Shown here one piece after another: positions 34,572 to 43,089 of a DNA stretch of 64,000 bases; position 1 is the stretch's first letter; the number at the start of each line of letters is the position of its first letter. This DNA comes from DAOUJW01 sp965218945 (GTDB taxonomy: Bacteria > Chloroflexota > Dehalococcoidia > Lucifugimonadales > UBA2985). The notes below the pieces were generated by a model, which was not told the DNA's origin, made no database searches, and saw nothing but the letters and a program-made list of their open reading frames with translations. Location: NCBI GenBank assembly GCA_965218945.1, contig OZ244718.1:1550001-1614000 (forward strand), in the 5' to 3' direction. The position numbers were made by a program, and so were the translations under genes.

Positions 34572-35846
34572 ATGTCTTCTAGTTTAAGTCAAGGGATTTC
34601 CGCGCCCTGGACAACCCGCCTTCCATTCTTCTACGGATGGATCATCCTTGGAGTTACCGGGCTGGGTATGTTCACGTCCGGACCCGGGCAGACCTACACT
34701 GTCTCCGTTTTCGTGAACCCCATAATAGAGGATCTCGGGTGGTCCAGAACAAGCGTATCCGGGCTTTACACCGCAGGCTCGCTCACAGCAGCAGCAGCCA
34801 TGTTCCTTGTGGGACGCCTGCTTGACCAGTACGGCGCGCGGGTGGTGCTGCCGGCCGTAGTGGTCCTCTTTGGGTTCGCCCTGATATTTATAGGCCAAGT
34901 GTCTCAGCAGTGGCACCTCTACGCAGGTTTCGCCCTTATCCGTATCCTGGGCCAGGGATCTCTTACCCTGATTCCAACCACCCTGATAGCCGTCTGGTTT
35001 GTCCGTCTTCGAGGAAGGGTGATGGCGTTGAACTCCCTTGGGGCCGTGGCGAGTCAGGCCGCGTTCCCCCCTCTGTTACATCTGCTCATCTCAGCGTATG
35101 GCTGGCGCAGCGCCTGGGTCGCACTGGGGCTGATCGTCTGGCTGCTGATGCTAATGCCGGCGATCCTGTTGGTCCGCAGGAGCCCGGAGTCCATAGGGCT
35201 GCTTCCGGATGGAGACGGTGTTCCATCTGAGGGTCAGATATCTTCAGCCGTTACAGACGAAGTCAACCTCACCCTTTCTGAAGCGCTCAAGACCCGCGCC
35301 TTCTGGCTGCTGATATTCGCGGGGTCCTCCCAGTCATTGATAGGCACCGCGCTCGTGTTTCACCACGTGTCCGTCATGGACAGCCTGGGTCTGAGCACAG
35401 TGGTGGCAGCCTCAGCGCTCAGCGTAATCGCGCCAGGGGCTTTGTGCGGAACCTTCATAGCGGGTTTCCTGTGCGACAGGTTCCCCAACAGATTCGTGCT
35501 GGTTGGCGGTCAGCTGATTCTAGTCTTCGCCATGCTGCTGACATTCGTAATGGCGCACCCCTGGCACGCCATACTCTACGGGCTCTCACTGGGTCTGGCC
35601 GGCGGTACTCTAATGACCACCGCCGCGGTCATCTGGCCCAACTACTTTGGGCGTACCCACCTGGGTTCCATTCGAGGAGTGGTCACCGCGGGCATGGTGG
35701 CATCCGCCGCTCTGGGCCCACTGCCCTTTGGCTTTCTGTTCGATATCTCGAACAGCTACACCGTGGCCGTAGCAATATTCCTTGCCCTCCCCGCAGCGTG
35801 CGCGGTTGCGGCGTTTGCGGCAACTCCGCCCCGTAGGCGCGCCTAA
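34572..35846 (+). CDS. MFS transporter (OFA / monocarboxylate-like)
   Basis: A 424-residue carrier with 12 predicted membrane segments. It starts with RLPFFYGWIILGVTGLGMF and has the motif RLLDQYGARV in loop 2-3 and CDRFPNRFV in loop 8-9. It is clearly the same subfamily as the divergent gene at 33072-34367, but well diverged. The substrate is unknown. It has no ribosome-binding site, consistent with the promoter placed immediately before the ATG. Confidence 0.86.
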   Translation: MSSSLSQGISAPWTTRLPFFYGWIILGVTGLGMFTSGPGQTYTVSVFVNPIIEDLGWSRTSVSGLYTAGSLTAAAAMFLVGRLLDQYGARVVLPAVVVLFGFALIFIGQVSQQWHLYAGFALIRILGQGSLTLIPTTLIAVWFVRLRGRVMALNSLGAVASQAAFPPLLHLLISAYGWRSAWVALGLIVWLLMLMPAILLVRRSPESIGLLPDGDGVPSEGQISSAVTDEVNLTLSEALKTRAFWLLIFAGSSQSLIGTALVFHHVSVMDSLGLSTVVAASALSVIAPGALCGTFIAGFLCDRFPNRFVLVGGQLILVFAMLLTFVMAHPWHAILYGLSLGLAGGTLMTTAAVIWPNYFGRTHLGSIRGVVTAGMVASAALGPLPFGFLFDISNSYTVAVAIFLALPAACAVAAFAATPPRRRA

Positions 35847-35998
35847 TATCCACGCGCAGGATTGAGATGTTATGGACACAACTCCGGACAACAAATCGGC
35901 CACCACCGGATGACTGGTCGTCCTCTGGTCGGACTCTACAAGGGCATCGAAGAACTCGCCCCAAGCCGGTATCGGTATGAGACGCGAGACGCGCCCTG

Positions 35999-36826
35999 CT
36001 ACATGCCCCGCCCGGTTGCCAGCCCTCTTTTCACCGTAGCCGCCGCGGCGAACATCAGTGTCGCGACCAGAGCCATCGCCGGCCCGGATGGCAGGTCGGC
36101 GTGGAAAGAGAGGTAGAGTCCGGCCAACGCTGACACCGCTCCGACAATGGCCCCAATCACCATTACGCCTACGAAACGCCTTGCCAGCAGGTACGCCGTT
36201 GCCGCGGGCGTGATGAGCATCGCCATTACCAGAACTATCCCGGCGGCCTGGATGCCTATGACTATGACCAGTGCAAGAAGCGCAAGGAGTACGTACTCCA
36301 CCAGACTGGTCTTGATGCCAACGACTGATGCCCCCACCTCGTCAAAGGTGGTGTAGACGAGCTGGCGATGAAAAGCGTACAGCCCCACCAGAACCAGGGC
36401 GGTAAGTACCAGCGAGATGTAGACGTCCGTTTGGGACACGCCCAACACCTGACCAAGGAGCAGGTCCTCGATGTTGACGTTGACGTTGGTGGCCTTGGAA
36501 AGCATCACAAGCCCCAGGGCAAACATACCGGCAAAGATGATGCCTATGGACGTGTCCTCGCTGATGCCTGTTCGCCTGCTGACGGAACCCATCAACAGGG
36601 CTATCAGGATTCCGGCAGGCACGGCGGCGAAGAAGGGGCTGATCCCCAACAGGAAAGCGATCACCATACCAGGCAGCACCGAGTGAGCCAGGGCATCGCC
36701 CATGAAAGCGCGCCCGCGCGTTATGACGTATGCGCCGAGAATGGGGCACATTATCCCAACAAGGACCGAGACCACCAGCGCCCGCACCATGAATCCGTAC
36801 TGGAACGGCCCTGTTATGTAGTCCAT
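35999..36826 (-). CDS. znuB: Metal ABC transporter permease (ZnuB/MntB type)
   Basis: A 275-residue membrane permease of the ABC-3 family for divalent metals, with about eight membrane segments. Recognisable motifs include RGRAFMGDALAHSVLPG and GIQAAGIVLVMAMLITPAA. The ATG overlaps the stop of the ATPase gene (TAATG at 36828-36824), showing translational coupling. A longer in-frame upstream reading overlaps that ATPase and is not real. Zn versus Mn specificity cannot be told. Confidence 0.9.
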   Translation of the reverse strand: MDYITGPFQYGFMVRALVVSVLVGIMCPILGAYVITRGRAFMGDALAHSVLPGMVIAFLLGISPFFAAVPAGILIALLMGSVSRRTGISEDTSIGIIFAGMFALGLVMLSKATNVNVNIEDLLLGQVLGVSQTDVYISLVLTALVLVGLYAFHRQLVYTTFDEVGASVVGIKTSLVEYVLLALLALVIVIGIQAAGIVLVMAMLITPAATAYLLARRFVGVMVIGAIVGAVSALAGLYLSFHADLPSGPAMALVATLMFAAAATVKRGLATGRGM

Positions 36827-37593
36827 TACGCCCCTTCCTCGTGTGAGTGCGCGGCGTAGTGTTCTGGGGTGAACTCGATGCCGTGGGAGCCGTAAAGCTC
36901 TTCCAGCACCTCCGCGGTGAACACCTCGGCGGGAGGGCCGTAGGCGCAGACGTGGTGGTTGATGCACAGGCACTGGTCGAAGCGTTGGGACAGGTTGGTG
37001 AGGTCGTGAGTCGCCAGCATCACCACTTTGCCCTCGTCCCGCAGGGACTGGAGGACCTCCACAATCCCTTCCTGGGCGCCAACGTCCACGCCGCTGAACG
37101 CCTCGTCCAGCAGGATGACGCTGGCTTCCTGTGCAAGCGCGCGGGCTATGAAAACCCTCTGGCGCTGGCCGCCGGAAAGCTCGGTAAGCAGGTCGGAGCG
37201 ATGCTCCCAAAGTCCGACCCGCTCCAGGCACGTCCGGACCATCTCCTTGTCCCTTTTGCCCGGCTGGCGGAGCCATCCAATGTTCCAGGTGCGCCCCATA
37301 GTCACCACGTCCAGCACTGTGGCGGGAAAAGCCCAATTGATCAGGTCGCGCTGCGGTACGTAGGCAAGCGCGCCCTTCTCGGACGCTGTGCCGTGCAGTT
37401 CAACCCTGCCATGAGTTATGGGCAGAGTCCCTGCAATCGCTCCGAATAGCGTGCTTTTGCCCGCGCCGTTGGGGCCGAGGACGCCCATAAGGGTTCCCTC
37501 GGCCACGTCAAAAGTGACGTCGGTTAGAGCGACGTGCCCTCCGCGCACGACGGTCAAATCCTCGACGGTTATGCTCGGTCCTGCAATAGCCAT
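36826..37593 (-). CDS. znuC: Metal ABC transporter ATP-binding protein (ZnuC/MntA type)
   Basis: A 255-residue ABC ATPase: Walker A GPNGAGKST, signature LSGGQRQRV, Walker B VILLDEAF, switch His in ATHDL. The N-terminal region TVVRGGHVALTDVTF and the C-terminal CINHHVCAYGP match the Zn/Mn importer group. It lies 52 bp downstream of the binding-protein gene and overlaps the permease start by one base. Confidence 0.93.
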   Translation of the reverse strand: MAIAGPSITVEDLTVVRGGHVALTDVTFDVAEGTLMGVLGPNGAGKSTLFGAIAGTLPITHGRVELHGTASEKGALAYVPQRDLINWAFPATVLDVVTMGRTWNIGWLRQPGKRDKEMVRTCLERVGLWEHRSDLLTELSGGQRQRVFIARALAQEASVILLDEAFSGVDVGAQEGIVEVLQSLRDEGKVVMLATHDLTNLSQRFDQCLCINHHVCAYGPPAEVFTAEVLEELYGSHGIEFTPEHYAAHSHEEGA

Positions 37594-37645
37594 TCCTGAG
37601 TCCTCCCCTCTGGCTCGAATCCGACAGGCCCGGGATACGATTGCA

Positions 37646-38860
37646 TCACTTTAGAGCCTCCACTATCCGCTCTACGTTGGTCCTGAACATATCGATGTAA
37701 GTCTCCGCGCCGCTGCCCTCAGCGCCAAGAGAGCCTGAGTAGAGCCTGACCAGCTGCGCTCCGGTCTCCGTTGCCACGGTTTCGGCCAGCCGCTCGCTCA
37801 CCGTCGTCTCCCCAAACACCACCTTAGCGCCGGATTCCTCTACATCGTGTATCAGCTCGGTCAGGTCTTCAGCCGACGGCTCCGTTTCGGTGGTTGTGCC
37901 CAGAATGACCCCCACTACATCGAAGCCGTACTGGAGCGCGAAGTATCCAAAGCTGTCGTGAGAGGTCACGAAGAGCCTGTTGTCCTCCGAAATGAGGCCC
38001 ACCTGCTCCTCCGTCCAGGCGTGCAGCTCGTCCAGTTGAGCGTTGTACTCAGAAGCCTGGCTGCTATAGACTCCGCTGCTGTCCGGGTCAATGGCCGACA
38101 GGCGAGCGGCTATCTCATTAACCGCTGTCTTAACGCGTAGCGGGTCAAACCAGAAATGGGGGTCGTAAACGCCGTGGCCGTGGCCTCCGTGCTCATCTCT
38201 TCCTTCACCTGCAATGGCTTCTAACTCCTCTATCGCTTCCACAGCGTCCAACTGACCTGCATCAACCTGGCTGAGTATTCCGCGCACCATGGCGGGCGGT
38301 TCGTCCTCTTCCTCCTCTCCGTGATGCTCGAGGCCTTTCATCAGCTCTTTGATCTCTTCCAACCCCTCTTCCGGGCTGATTTCACCCTCCTCCACCTCAT
38401 GTACAGTGTGAGCGAGCGACTCCAAGAATTCGACGTCCTCGGCATGAGTCTCTGAGAACTCTATGGGATCGATAAGCTCGCCCATCTCAACTATGCCCGC
38501 GGGGTCACGCGCCGCGTTCTCCAGAAGCTCCTTGAGCCATGACTCCTCGAGGCGCAGCCCTACGCTCAGCACAAGGTCGGCGTCGGCGATTCTGGCAATG
38601 TCCTGAGCGCCAGGCTGAAATGAGTGAGGATCTGCGCCCTCCGGAACCAGGCTGAAGACCTCAACACGGTCCCCACCGACGATCTCAACCCAGTCCGCCA
38701 TGATGTTTGTTGTGACCACTACCTGAATAGGAGTAGCGGTTTGTGCAGGCGGAGCTCCTCCTGAGTCCTCGGAGCATGCCGCCAAGGCCAGGAGCAACGC
38801 GACTGTTGGGAAAGCCGCTTTTGCCAGTCCTGATATCCAGCTATTCATACTCAGTCTCAT
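37646..38860 (-). CDS. znuA: Metal ABC transporter substrate-binding lipoprotein (ZnuA/TroA type)
   Basis: A 404-residue cluster A-I binding protein. The signal sequence ends in the lipobox LAACS. Metal-binding His residues are expected in PEGADPHSFQPG and GVYDPHFWFDPLR, and the Asp/His site in FVTSHDSFGYF. A long acidic, helical insertion spans residues ~135-215 and contains HHGEEEEDEPP, and a His-rich loop (HGGHGHG) follows; such loops favour zinc. The protein is longer than the ~300-residue norm because of this insertion. It is the first gene of the importer operon. Confidence 0.92.
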   Translation of the reverse strand: MRLSMNSWISGLAKAAFPTVALLLALAACSEDSGGAPPAQTATPIQVVVTTNIMADWVEIVGGDRVEVFSLVPEGADPHSFQPGAQDIARIADADLVLSVGLRLEESWLKELLENAARDPAGIVEMGELIDPIEFSETHAEDVEFLESLAHTVHEVEEGEISPEEGLEEIKELMKGLEHHGEEEEDEPPAMVRGILSQVDAGQLDAVEAIEELEAIAGEGRDEHGGHGHGVYDPHFWFDPLRVKTAVNEIAARLSAIDPDSSGVYSSQASEYNAQLDELHAWTEEQVGLISEDNRLFVTSHDSFGYFALQYGFDVVGVILGTTTETEPSAEDLTELIHDVEESGAKVVFGETTVSERLAETVATETGAQLVRLYSGSLGAEGSGAETYIDMFRTNVERIVEALK

Positions 38861-39170
38861 AATCAGCCAGATTTCTTCCGTTTTCTTGTTTGTGCATATT
38901 TGGGTCTGTCTGAAAGAGACTTAATCTCAGCTACTGATATGCACTCTCATTCAACGCCGTATAGGTCTATGACTACACTGTTCGAGACTAATGCTCCCCA
39001 CTGCACGGGGCGAAGCTGAAGCCCATAACTACCCGGACCGCACATCCTTTCCGAACCGAGGCTCTTCAACAGCCCTGGTTCGGGCTTAATAGATCGCCAC
39101 CCTCGCCTATCTGGGAGGGCTGGAGAGGTCTGTCGAAGTATTGAGGGTTTCCTTATGATACTCAGTCTCA
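38845..39170. promoter_or_regulatory. Three related 15-bp elements upstream of znuA (candidate metalloregulator sites)
   Basis: TGATACTCAGTCTCA at 39156-39170 is a near-perfect 7-1-7 inverted repeat of the form seen at Fur/Zur-family sites. TCATACTCAGTCTCA at 38845-38859 overlaps the znuA start codon. TGATATGCACTCTCA at 38935-38949 matches 12 of 15 positions. The shape and placement suggest metal-dependent repression, but no regulator gene is visible. Confidence 0.4.
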
Positions 39171-39365
39171 ACAATGCTCCCGCTCTTCAGAGGGCTGGTT
39201 TCGGGTTTCTCAATTCTTGCACCTCATACGCCGGCCTGTCAACCCCGTTGGTTTTGTGCTCAGCCGGTGTGTGAGATACAAGTGCATTGAGATTGAGTCT
39301 GAATAGTGTAGTCTGCAGGTGAGACAACCCTGGGAGTTGCTAAAATTGGTCTGTTATGCCAACAT
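38861..39365. other. 505-bp intergenic region with a strong hairpin
   Basis: No gene is seen. In addition to the repeated 15-bp elements, CCGAACC-GA-GGCT at 39051-39063 pairs with AGCC-CT-GGTTCGG at 39071-39083, a GC-rich hairpin with an internal mismatch and 7-nt loop. A -10-like TAAAAT at 39341-39346 lies 19 bp before the PAC2 start. Confidence 0.5.
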
Positions 39366-40259
39366 ATGACTATGAATATCGGAGCGTTTGAAATCCAGGA
39401 ACCCCTTCCGGAACTGAGAGACCCCCACGTTCTTTCCCTGCTGGTTCCGTGGGTGGACGCCGGCAGCGTCGGCACCCTTGCCCTGAGCAAGCTGGAGACC
39501 CACTTCGACTCACAAGAGCTTGGCAAGCTGAGCGCGCCCGGGTCGTTTTTCGATTTCACCCGCTACCGTCCCATCACCCACACCGTCGAAGGCCAGCGAC
39601 TCCTGACCATCCCGAACAGCCACATCTACTACACCCGCCAGGATGACGGCCCCGATTTCCTTTTCCTCCACCTGCTGGAGCCTCATGCCAACTCGGAGGA
39701 GTACATAGGGTCAGTGGTGGAAATCCTGAAGCGACTCAAGGTCAAGCAGTACTGCCGCATCGGTGGAATGTACAGCTCCGTGCCGCACACGCGACCCCTG
39801 CGCGTGACCGGGTCTCCTGGCATTGAGAAGATGGAGAAGCTGAAGGGCCTTGTGACAGCCCGCATGTCGAACAACTACCAGGGGCCAGTAAGCATCATGG
39901 GCCTGATAGGCGACGAGCTGGAGCGGGAGGGCGTAGAGACCCTCAGCCTGATGGTGCAGCTGCCACACTACCTGGACGTGGAGGAGGACCACGCCGGAGC
40001 CGCCCGCCTCCTGCAGGTCATCTGCGCCCTGTATAACTTCCCCGGCCACCTGGCCGACCCGGAAGAGGGGCGCAAGCAGTACATGGAACTGGACGAGGAG
40101 ATAGAGGAAGATCCGGAAGTCCGGGAGATGGTGGTCCAGATGGAGGCCGCCTACGACGCGAGGGCAAAGGCGCTCTTTGAGAACGCGCCTCAACCCCCGC
40201 TATCGCCCCAAGTCGACCAGTTCCTCCGGGACCTGGACCGGCGGTTCGACGACCGCTAG
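39366..40259 (+). CDS. PAC2 family protein (paralogue 2)
   Basis: A 297-residue paralogue of the protein at 13779-14663. It has the same start (MNIGAFEIQEPLPEL), the same VPWVDAGSVGTLAL and HTRPLRVTGSPGIEK blocks, and the same C-terminal PPLSPQVDQFLRDLDRR. The role is unknown. Two paralogues suggest a heteromeric complex, by analogy with eukaryotic PAC1/PAC2, but this is speculative. The start could also be the ATG two codons later. The last four bases overlap the end of the convergent CoA-transferase gene. Confidence 0.83.
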   Translation: MTMNIGAFEIQEPLPELRDPHVLSLLVPWVDAGSVGTLALSKLETHFDSQELGKLSAPGSFFDFTRYRPITHTVEGQRLLTIPNSHIYYTRQDDGPDFLFLHLLEPHANSEEYIGSVVEILKRLKVKQYCRIGGMYSSVPHTRPLRVTGSPGIEKMEKLKGLVTARMSNNYQGPVSIMGLIGDELEREGVETLSLMVQLPHYLDVEEDHAGAARLLQVICALYNFPGHLADPEEGRKQYMELDEEIEEDPEVREMVVQMEAAYDARAKALFENAPQPPLSPQVDQFLRDLDRRFDDR

Positions 40260-42937
40260 ACCACGCCTCCTTCGGCAAGAACCGCCAGTTCCGCCCTGGT
40301 CAGCCCAAGCTCGCCGCACAGCACCTCTTCGTTGTGCTCGCCAACCAAGGGCGCTCTCCTGGAGATACGCCAGGGCGAGCCGTTGAAGATGCCGGCCGGC
40401 CCGGGATGCCGCAGCTTCGCTCCCACCTCGGGGTAGTCCACCTCAGCCCAGAAGTCCCGGTCCTGCAGATGCGGGTCCGCCAGAACTTCCTCCGGCGACC
40501 GCACAGCGCCCATATTGAAGCCGCGCTTCTGCCCGCCGTGGTACACGTCGTCCCTATCCATGTTGGCGATGAAGTAGAGGAACAGCTCGTTATCGGTGAT
40601 GGAGTCCGGGTTGCGGTACTTCTCATCCAGTATGTCGCCCGCAAGACCCTGCTCCGTCATCCAGTCTCCCAGGATCTGCAGCCTCTCGGAGGTAAGCCTG
40701 TTCACAATCTGCGCGGCGACGTTGATGTATTTCCCGTCGGCACACGGGTGCTGGCTCTTGTCCGTGGGAGTGGGCGAAGCATGGCGGCCGGTCTGCCGCC
40801 GGACGATCTGGCCTGTGTAGATGTAGCGAGTCACGGCCGCCTCAGTGGTCAGGGCGCAGGCCTCGTGGACTGAGGCGTCGATGTACTGCCCTTTGCCCGT
40901 GACCGTCCGATTCAGCAGGGCCGCTCCAGTAGCCATCATCGCAAAGTGGCTCCCCATGTGCCAGGCCTGCCCGCCGCCGGGAGCGATGGGCGGCGCGTCC
41001 GGCTCCTCCTCCTCCGTGTACCCGCAGCCCGCCATCTGACCACCCGCCGCCAGATGGAGCAGGTCGCTGGTCTCGTAGTCCTTCCACGGCCCATCCTGAC
41101 CAAATGGGGTCAGCGAGCACATTACCAGACGGGGATTGTCCTTCTTCAGGTCATCGTAGCCCAGACCCAGGGAGGCCATGTAGCCGGGCCGGAACGTCTC
41201 CAGTATCACGTCGGCCTGGGCCGCCAGACGCCGGAACAACCGGCGACCGTCCTCGGTCTCCAGGGACAGGGTTATGCCGCGCTTGGATGTGTTGTAATGC
41301 CAGAAGGAGAGGCTCCTGTCCCTGTTGGGCATATCCTGGAAGAACGGCCCAACCGTCCGCGTCTCCTGGCCTCCCGGCGGCTCAATCTTGACGACGTCGG
41401 CGCCCATGTCGGCCAGCAGCTTGCCGCACCACTGCCCCTTCTCATCGGCGAGCTCCAACACTCGAATTCCGGAGAAGGGCCCCTCCGGCTCAGCGCCAGG
41501 CGTATGCACAGGCGACGGCGCGGGGTTCCCTCTCGGGTCGTTACCCGTCCACTCCGCGGGCGCGTCCGACTCAATCATCTCCTGCAGATACGGATAGGGT
41601 TCCATGCTCATGTCTTTGGGCCAGAACGTGCCGTCCTCAAAGCCGTCCACAAGCTCCTGGTGGCTGATTCCCAGCAAGCCCTCGAAGATATCCTTGTTGT
41701 GCTGGCCTATCAGGGGGCCGGAGCGGCTGTTGAACACCGGCGTCTCCGACATCTTGAATGGAGCGTTCTGAAGCGGCCACGAACCCAGCACCGGATGCTC
41801 CACGTTCCGATACATCTCCCGGTGCTTCAGGTGCGGATCGTTGTCGAAGCGGTCCTGGCTGCTCTGCACAGGCATAGCCCGCACGCCGGCCGCCTGGCAC
41901 AGCTCCATGACCTCGTACTTGCCCAGGGTCTTCGTCCACGCCTCGATTCCCTGGTCAAGCTCCTCCTGGTGTCGCAGTCTGCCATCCAGGGTTGCGAACT
42001 TGTCAGAGACCGCCCATGCAGGAGAACCCATCACTCCGACCAGCCTGCGCCATTCGTCGTCTGAGAAGCAGGCGATGGCGCACCAGTCGTTGTAGTCGCC
42101 GGGAGCGGTCCTGTAGGCGTTGTGGGGCGCTACCGTACGCCCGCGGTAGTTGCTCACCAGCGGTGTGCCGGGCCAGTTGGCGCGATTCCCCGACGGATAG
42201 CCCTCCCGGTACGTGGTGCGGCCGTTGGCCTGCATATCCAGGAACACGGGGCCGTTGAGGGCCACGCCGGTTATCCACTGCGACTTGTCCACGTGCTGAC
42301 CCTGGCCGGTGGCATTCCGCCGGTACAGCGCGCTGAGGGCGTAGATGGCCCCGTACATTCCGCCGGTATCGTCCATGTAGGACCAGCCCCAGCCGGCCGG
42401 GGGCTTCCCAGGCAGACCGGACAGGTAGGTCAGGCCGGACAGCGCCTGGGCGATTGGCCCCATCGTCTGATAGTCCCGGTTTCGACCTGTATGGCCGAAA
42501 CCGGACATGGAGAGGTACACGATGTCCGGTCGCAGCTTCTTCATCTCCTCGTAGCCGATGCCCCAGTTGTTCAGCACGCCAAAGGCAAAGTTCTCGATTA
42601 CGATGTCGGAGATGGACACCAGCCGACGGATGAGGTCTATGCCGCGCTCAGTCCTGGTGTTCAGCGTGATGCTCAGCTTGTTGGCGTTGGTGTCACTGAA
42701 GTGGCCGTTGGTGTTGAGGTTTATGGGAAAACCCTCGGGCGTCCCCTGCCCCGAAGCGATGTTCTCCCCTCGAGTGCTGGGATTCTGGGGCCACTCCACC
42801 TTGATCACCTCCGCTCCCAGCGCGCCCAGCCAGCGCGTGCACCAGGGCCCGGCCCTCACCCAGGTGAAGTCCAGCACCCGTATCCCCGCCAGGGCTCCCG
42901 CTTTGGTGGTCGTCGGATCGGCTTGGGTCTGTACCAT
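40256..42937 (-). CDS. Tandem (fused) class III CoA-transferase, 893 residues
   Basis: Two complete CaiB/BaiF domains in one chain. Domain 1 (residues ~15-440) starts GIRVLDFTWVRAGPW and has the catalytic-position Asp189 in SYMDDTGG. Domain 2 (~487-893) starts SGIRVLELADEKGQW and has Trp659-His660 where Asp is expected. Domain 1 resembles the product of 5506-6729 and domain 2 that of 6760-7974. The linker is Pro-rich (NPAPSPVHTPGAEPEG). The protein is roughly twice the usual ~400 residues. One active and one inactive site per chain is inferred. The substrate is unknown. Confidence 0.9.
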   Translation of the reverse strand: MVQTQADPTTTKAGALAGIRVLDFTWVRAGPWCTRWLGALGAEVIKVEWPQNPSTRGENIASGQGTPEGFPINLNTNGHFSDTNANKLSITLNTRTERGIDLIRRLVSISDIVIENFAFGVLNNWGIGYEEMKKLRPDIVYLSMSGFGHTGRNRDYQTMGPIAQALSGLTYLSGLPGKPPAGWGWSYMDDTGGMYGAIYALSALYRRNATGQGQHVDKSQWITGVALNGPVFLDMQANGRTTYREGYPSGNRANWPGTPLVSNYRGRTVAPHNAYRTAPGDYNDWCAIACFSDDEWRRLVGVMGSPAWAVSDKFATLDGRLRHQEELDQGIEAWTKTLGKYEVMELCQAAGVRAMPVQSSQDRFDNDPHLKHREMYRNVEHPVLGSWPLQNAPFKMSETPVFNSRSGPLIGQHNKDIFEGLLGISHQELVDGFEDGTFWPKDMSMEPYPYLQEMIESDAPAEWTGNDPRGNPAPSPVHTPGAEPEGPFSGIRVLELADEKGQWCGKLLADMGADVVKIEPPGGQETRTVGPFFQDMPNRDRSLSFWHYNTSKRGITLSLETEDGRRLFRRLAAQADVILETFRPGYMASLGLGYDDLKKDNPRLVMCSLTPFGQDGPWKDYETSDLLHLAAGGQMAGCGYTEEEEPDAPPIAPGGGQAWHMGSHFAMMATGAALLNRTVTGKGQYIDASVHEACALTTEAAVTRYIYTGQIVRRQTGRHASPTPTDKSQHPCADGKYINVAAQIVNRLTSERLQILGDWMTEQGLAGDILDEKYRNPDSITDNELFLYFIANMDRDDVYHGGQKRGFNMGAVRSPEEVLADPHLQDRDFWAEVDYPEVGAKLRHPGPAGIFNGSPWRISRRAPLVGEHNEEVLCGELGLTRAELAVLAEGGVV

Positions 42938-43089
42938 CTCTTACCTCCTATTCAGGCTACGTCGCAAGACGATTTCATCCCCGTCAGCGGTCAGCGCCGC
43001 GTTGAACAGGTGATGAAGGCTGCCCTATTTTAGCCTGAAAACGGACTAGCAGTCGAGGGGAGGTTTTTGGTGGCAGCACTCGCTACCAC

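Noticed and set aside
36827..37336. N-terminal extension of the metal permease through the ATPase gene
   Set aside because: The in-frame upstream part lies antiparallel-free but out of frame over znuC and has no family similarity; MDYITGPFQYG at 36826 is the natural start.
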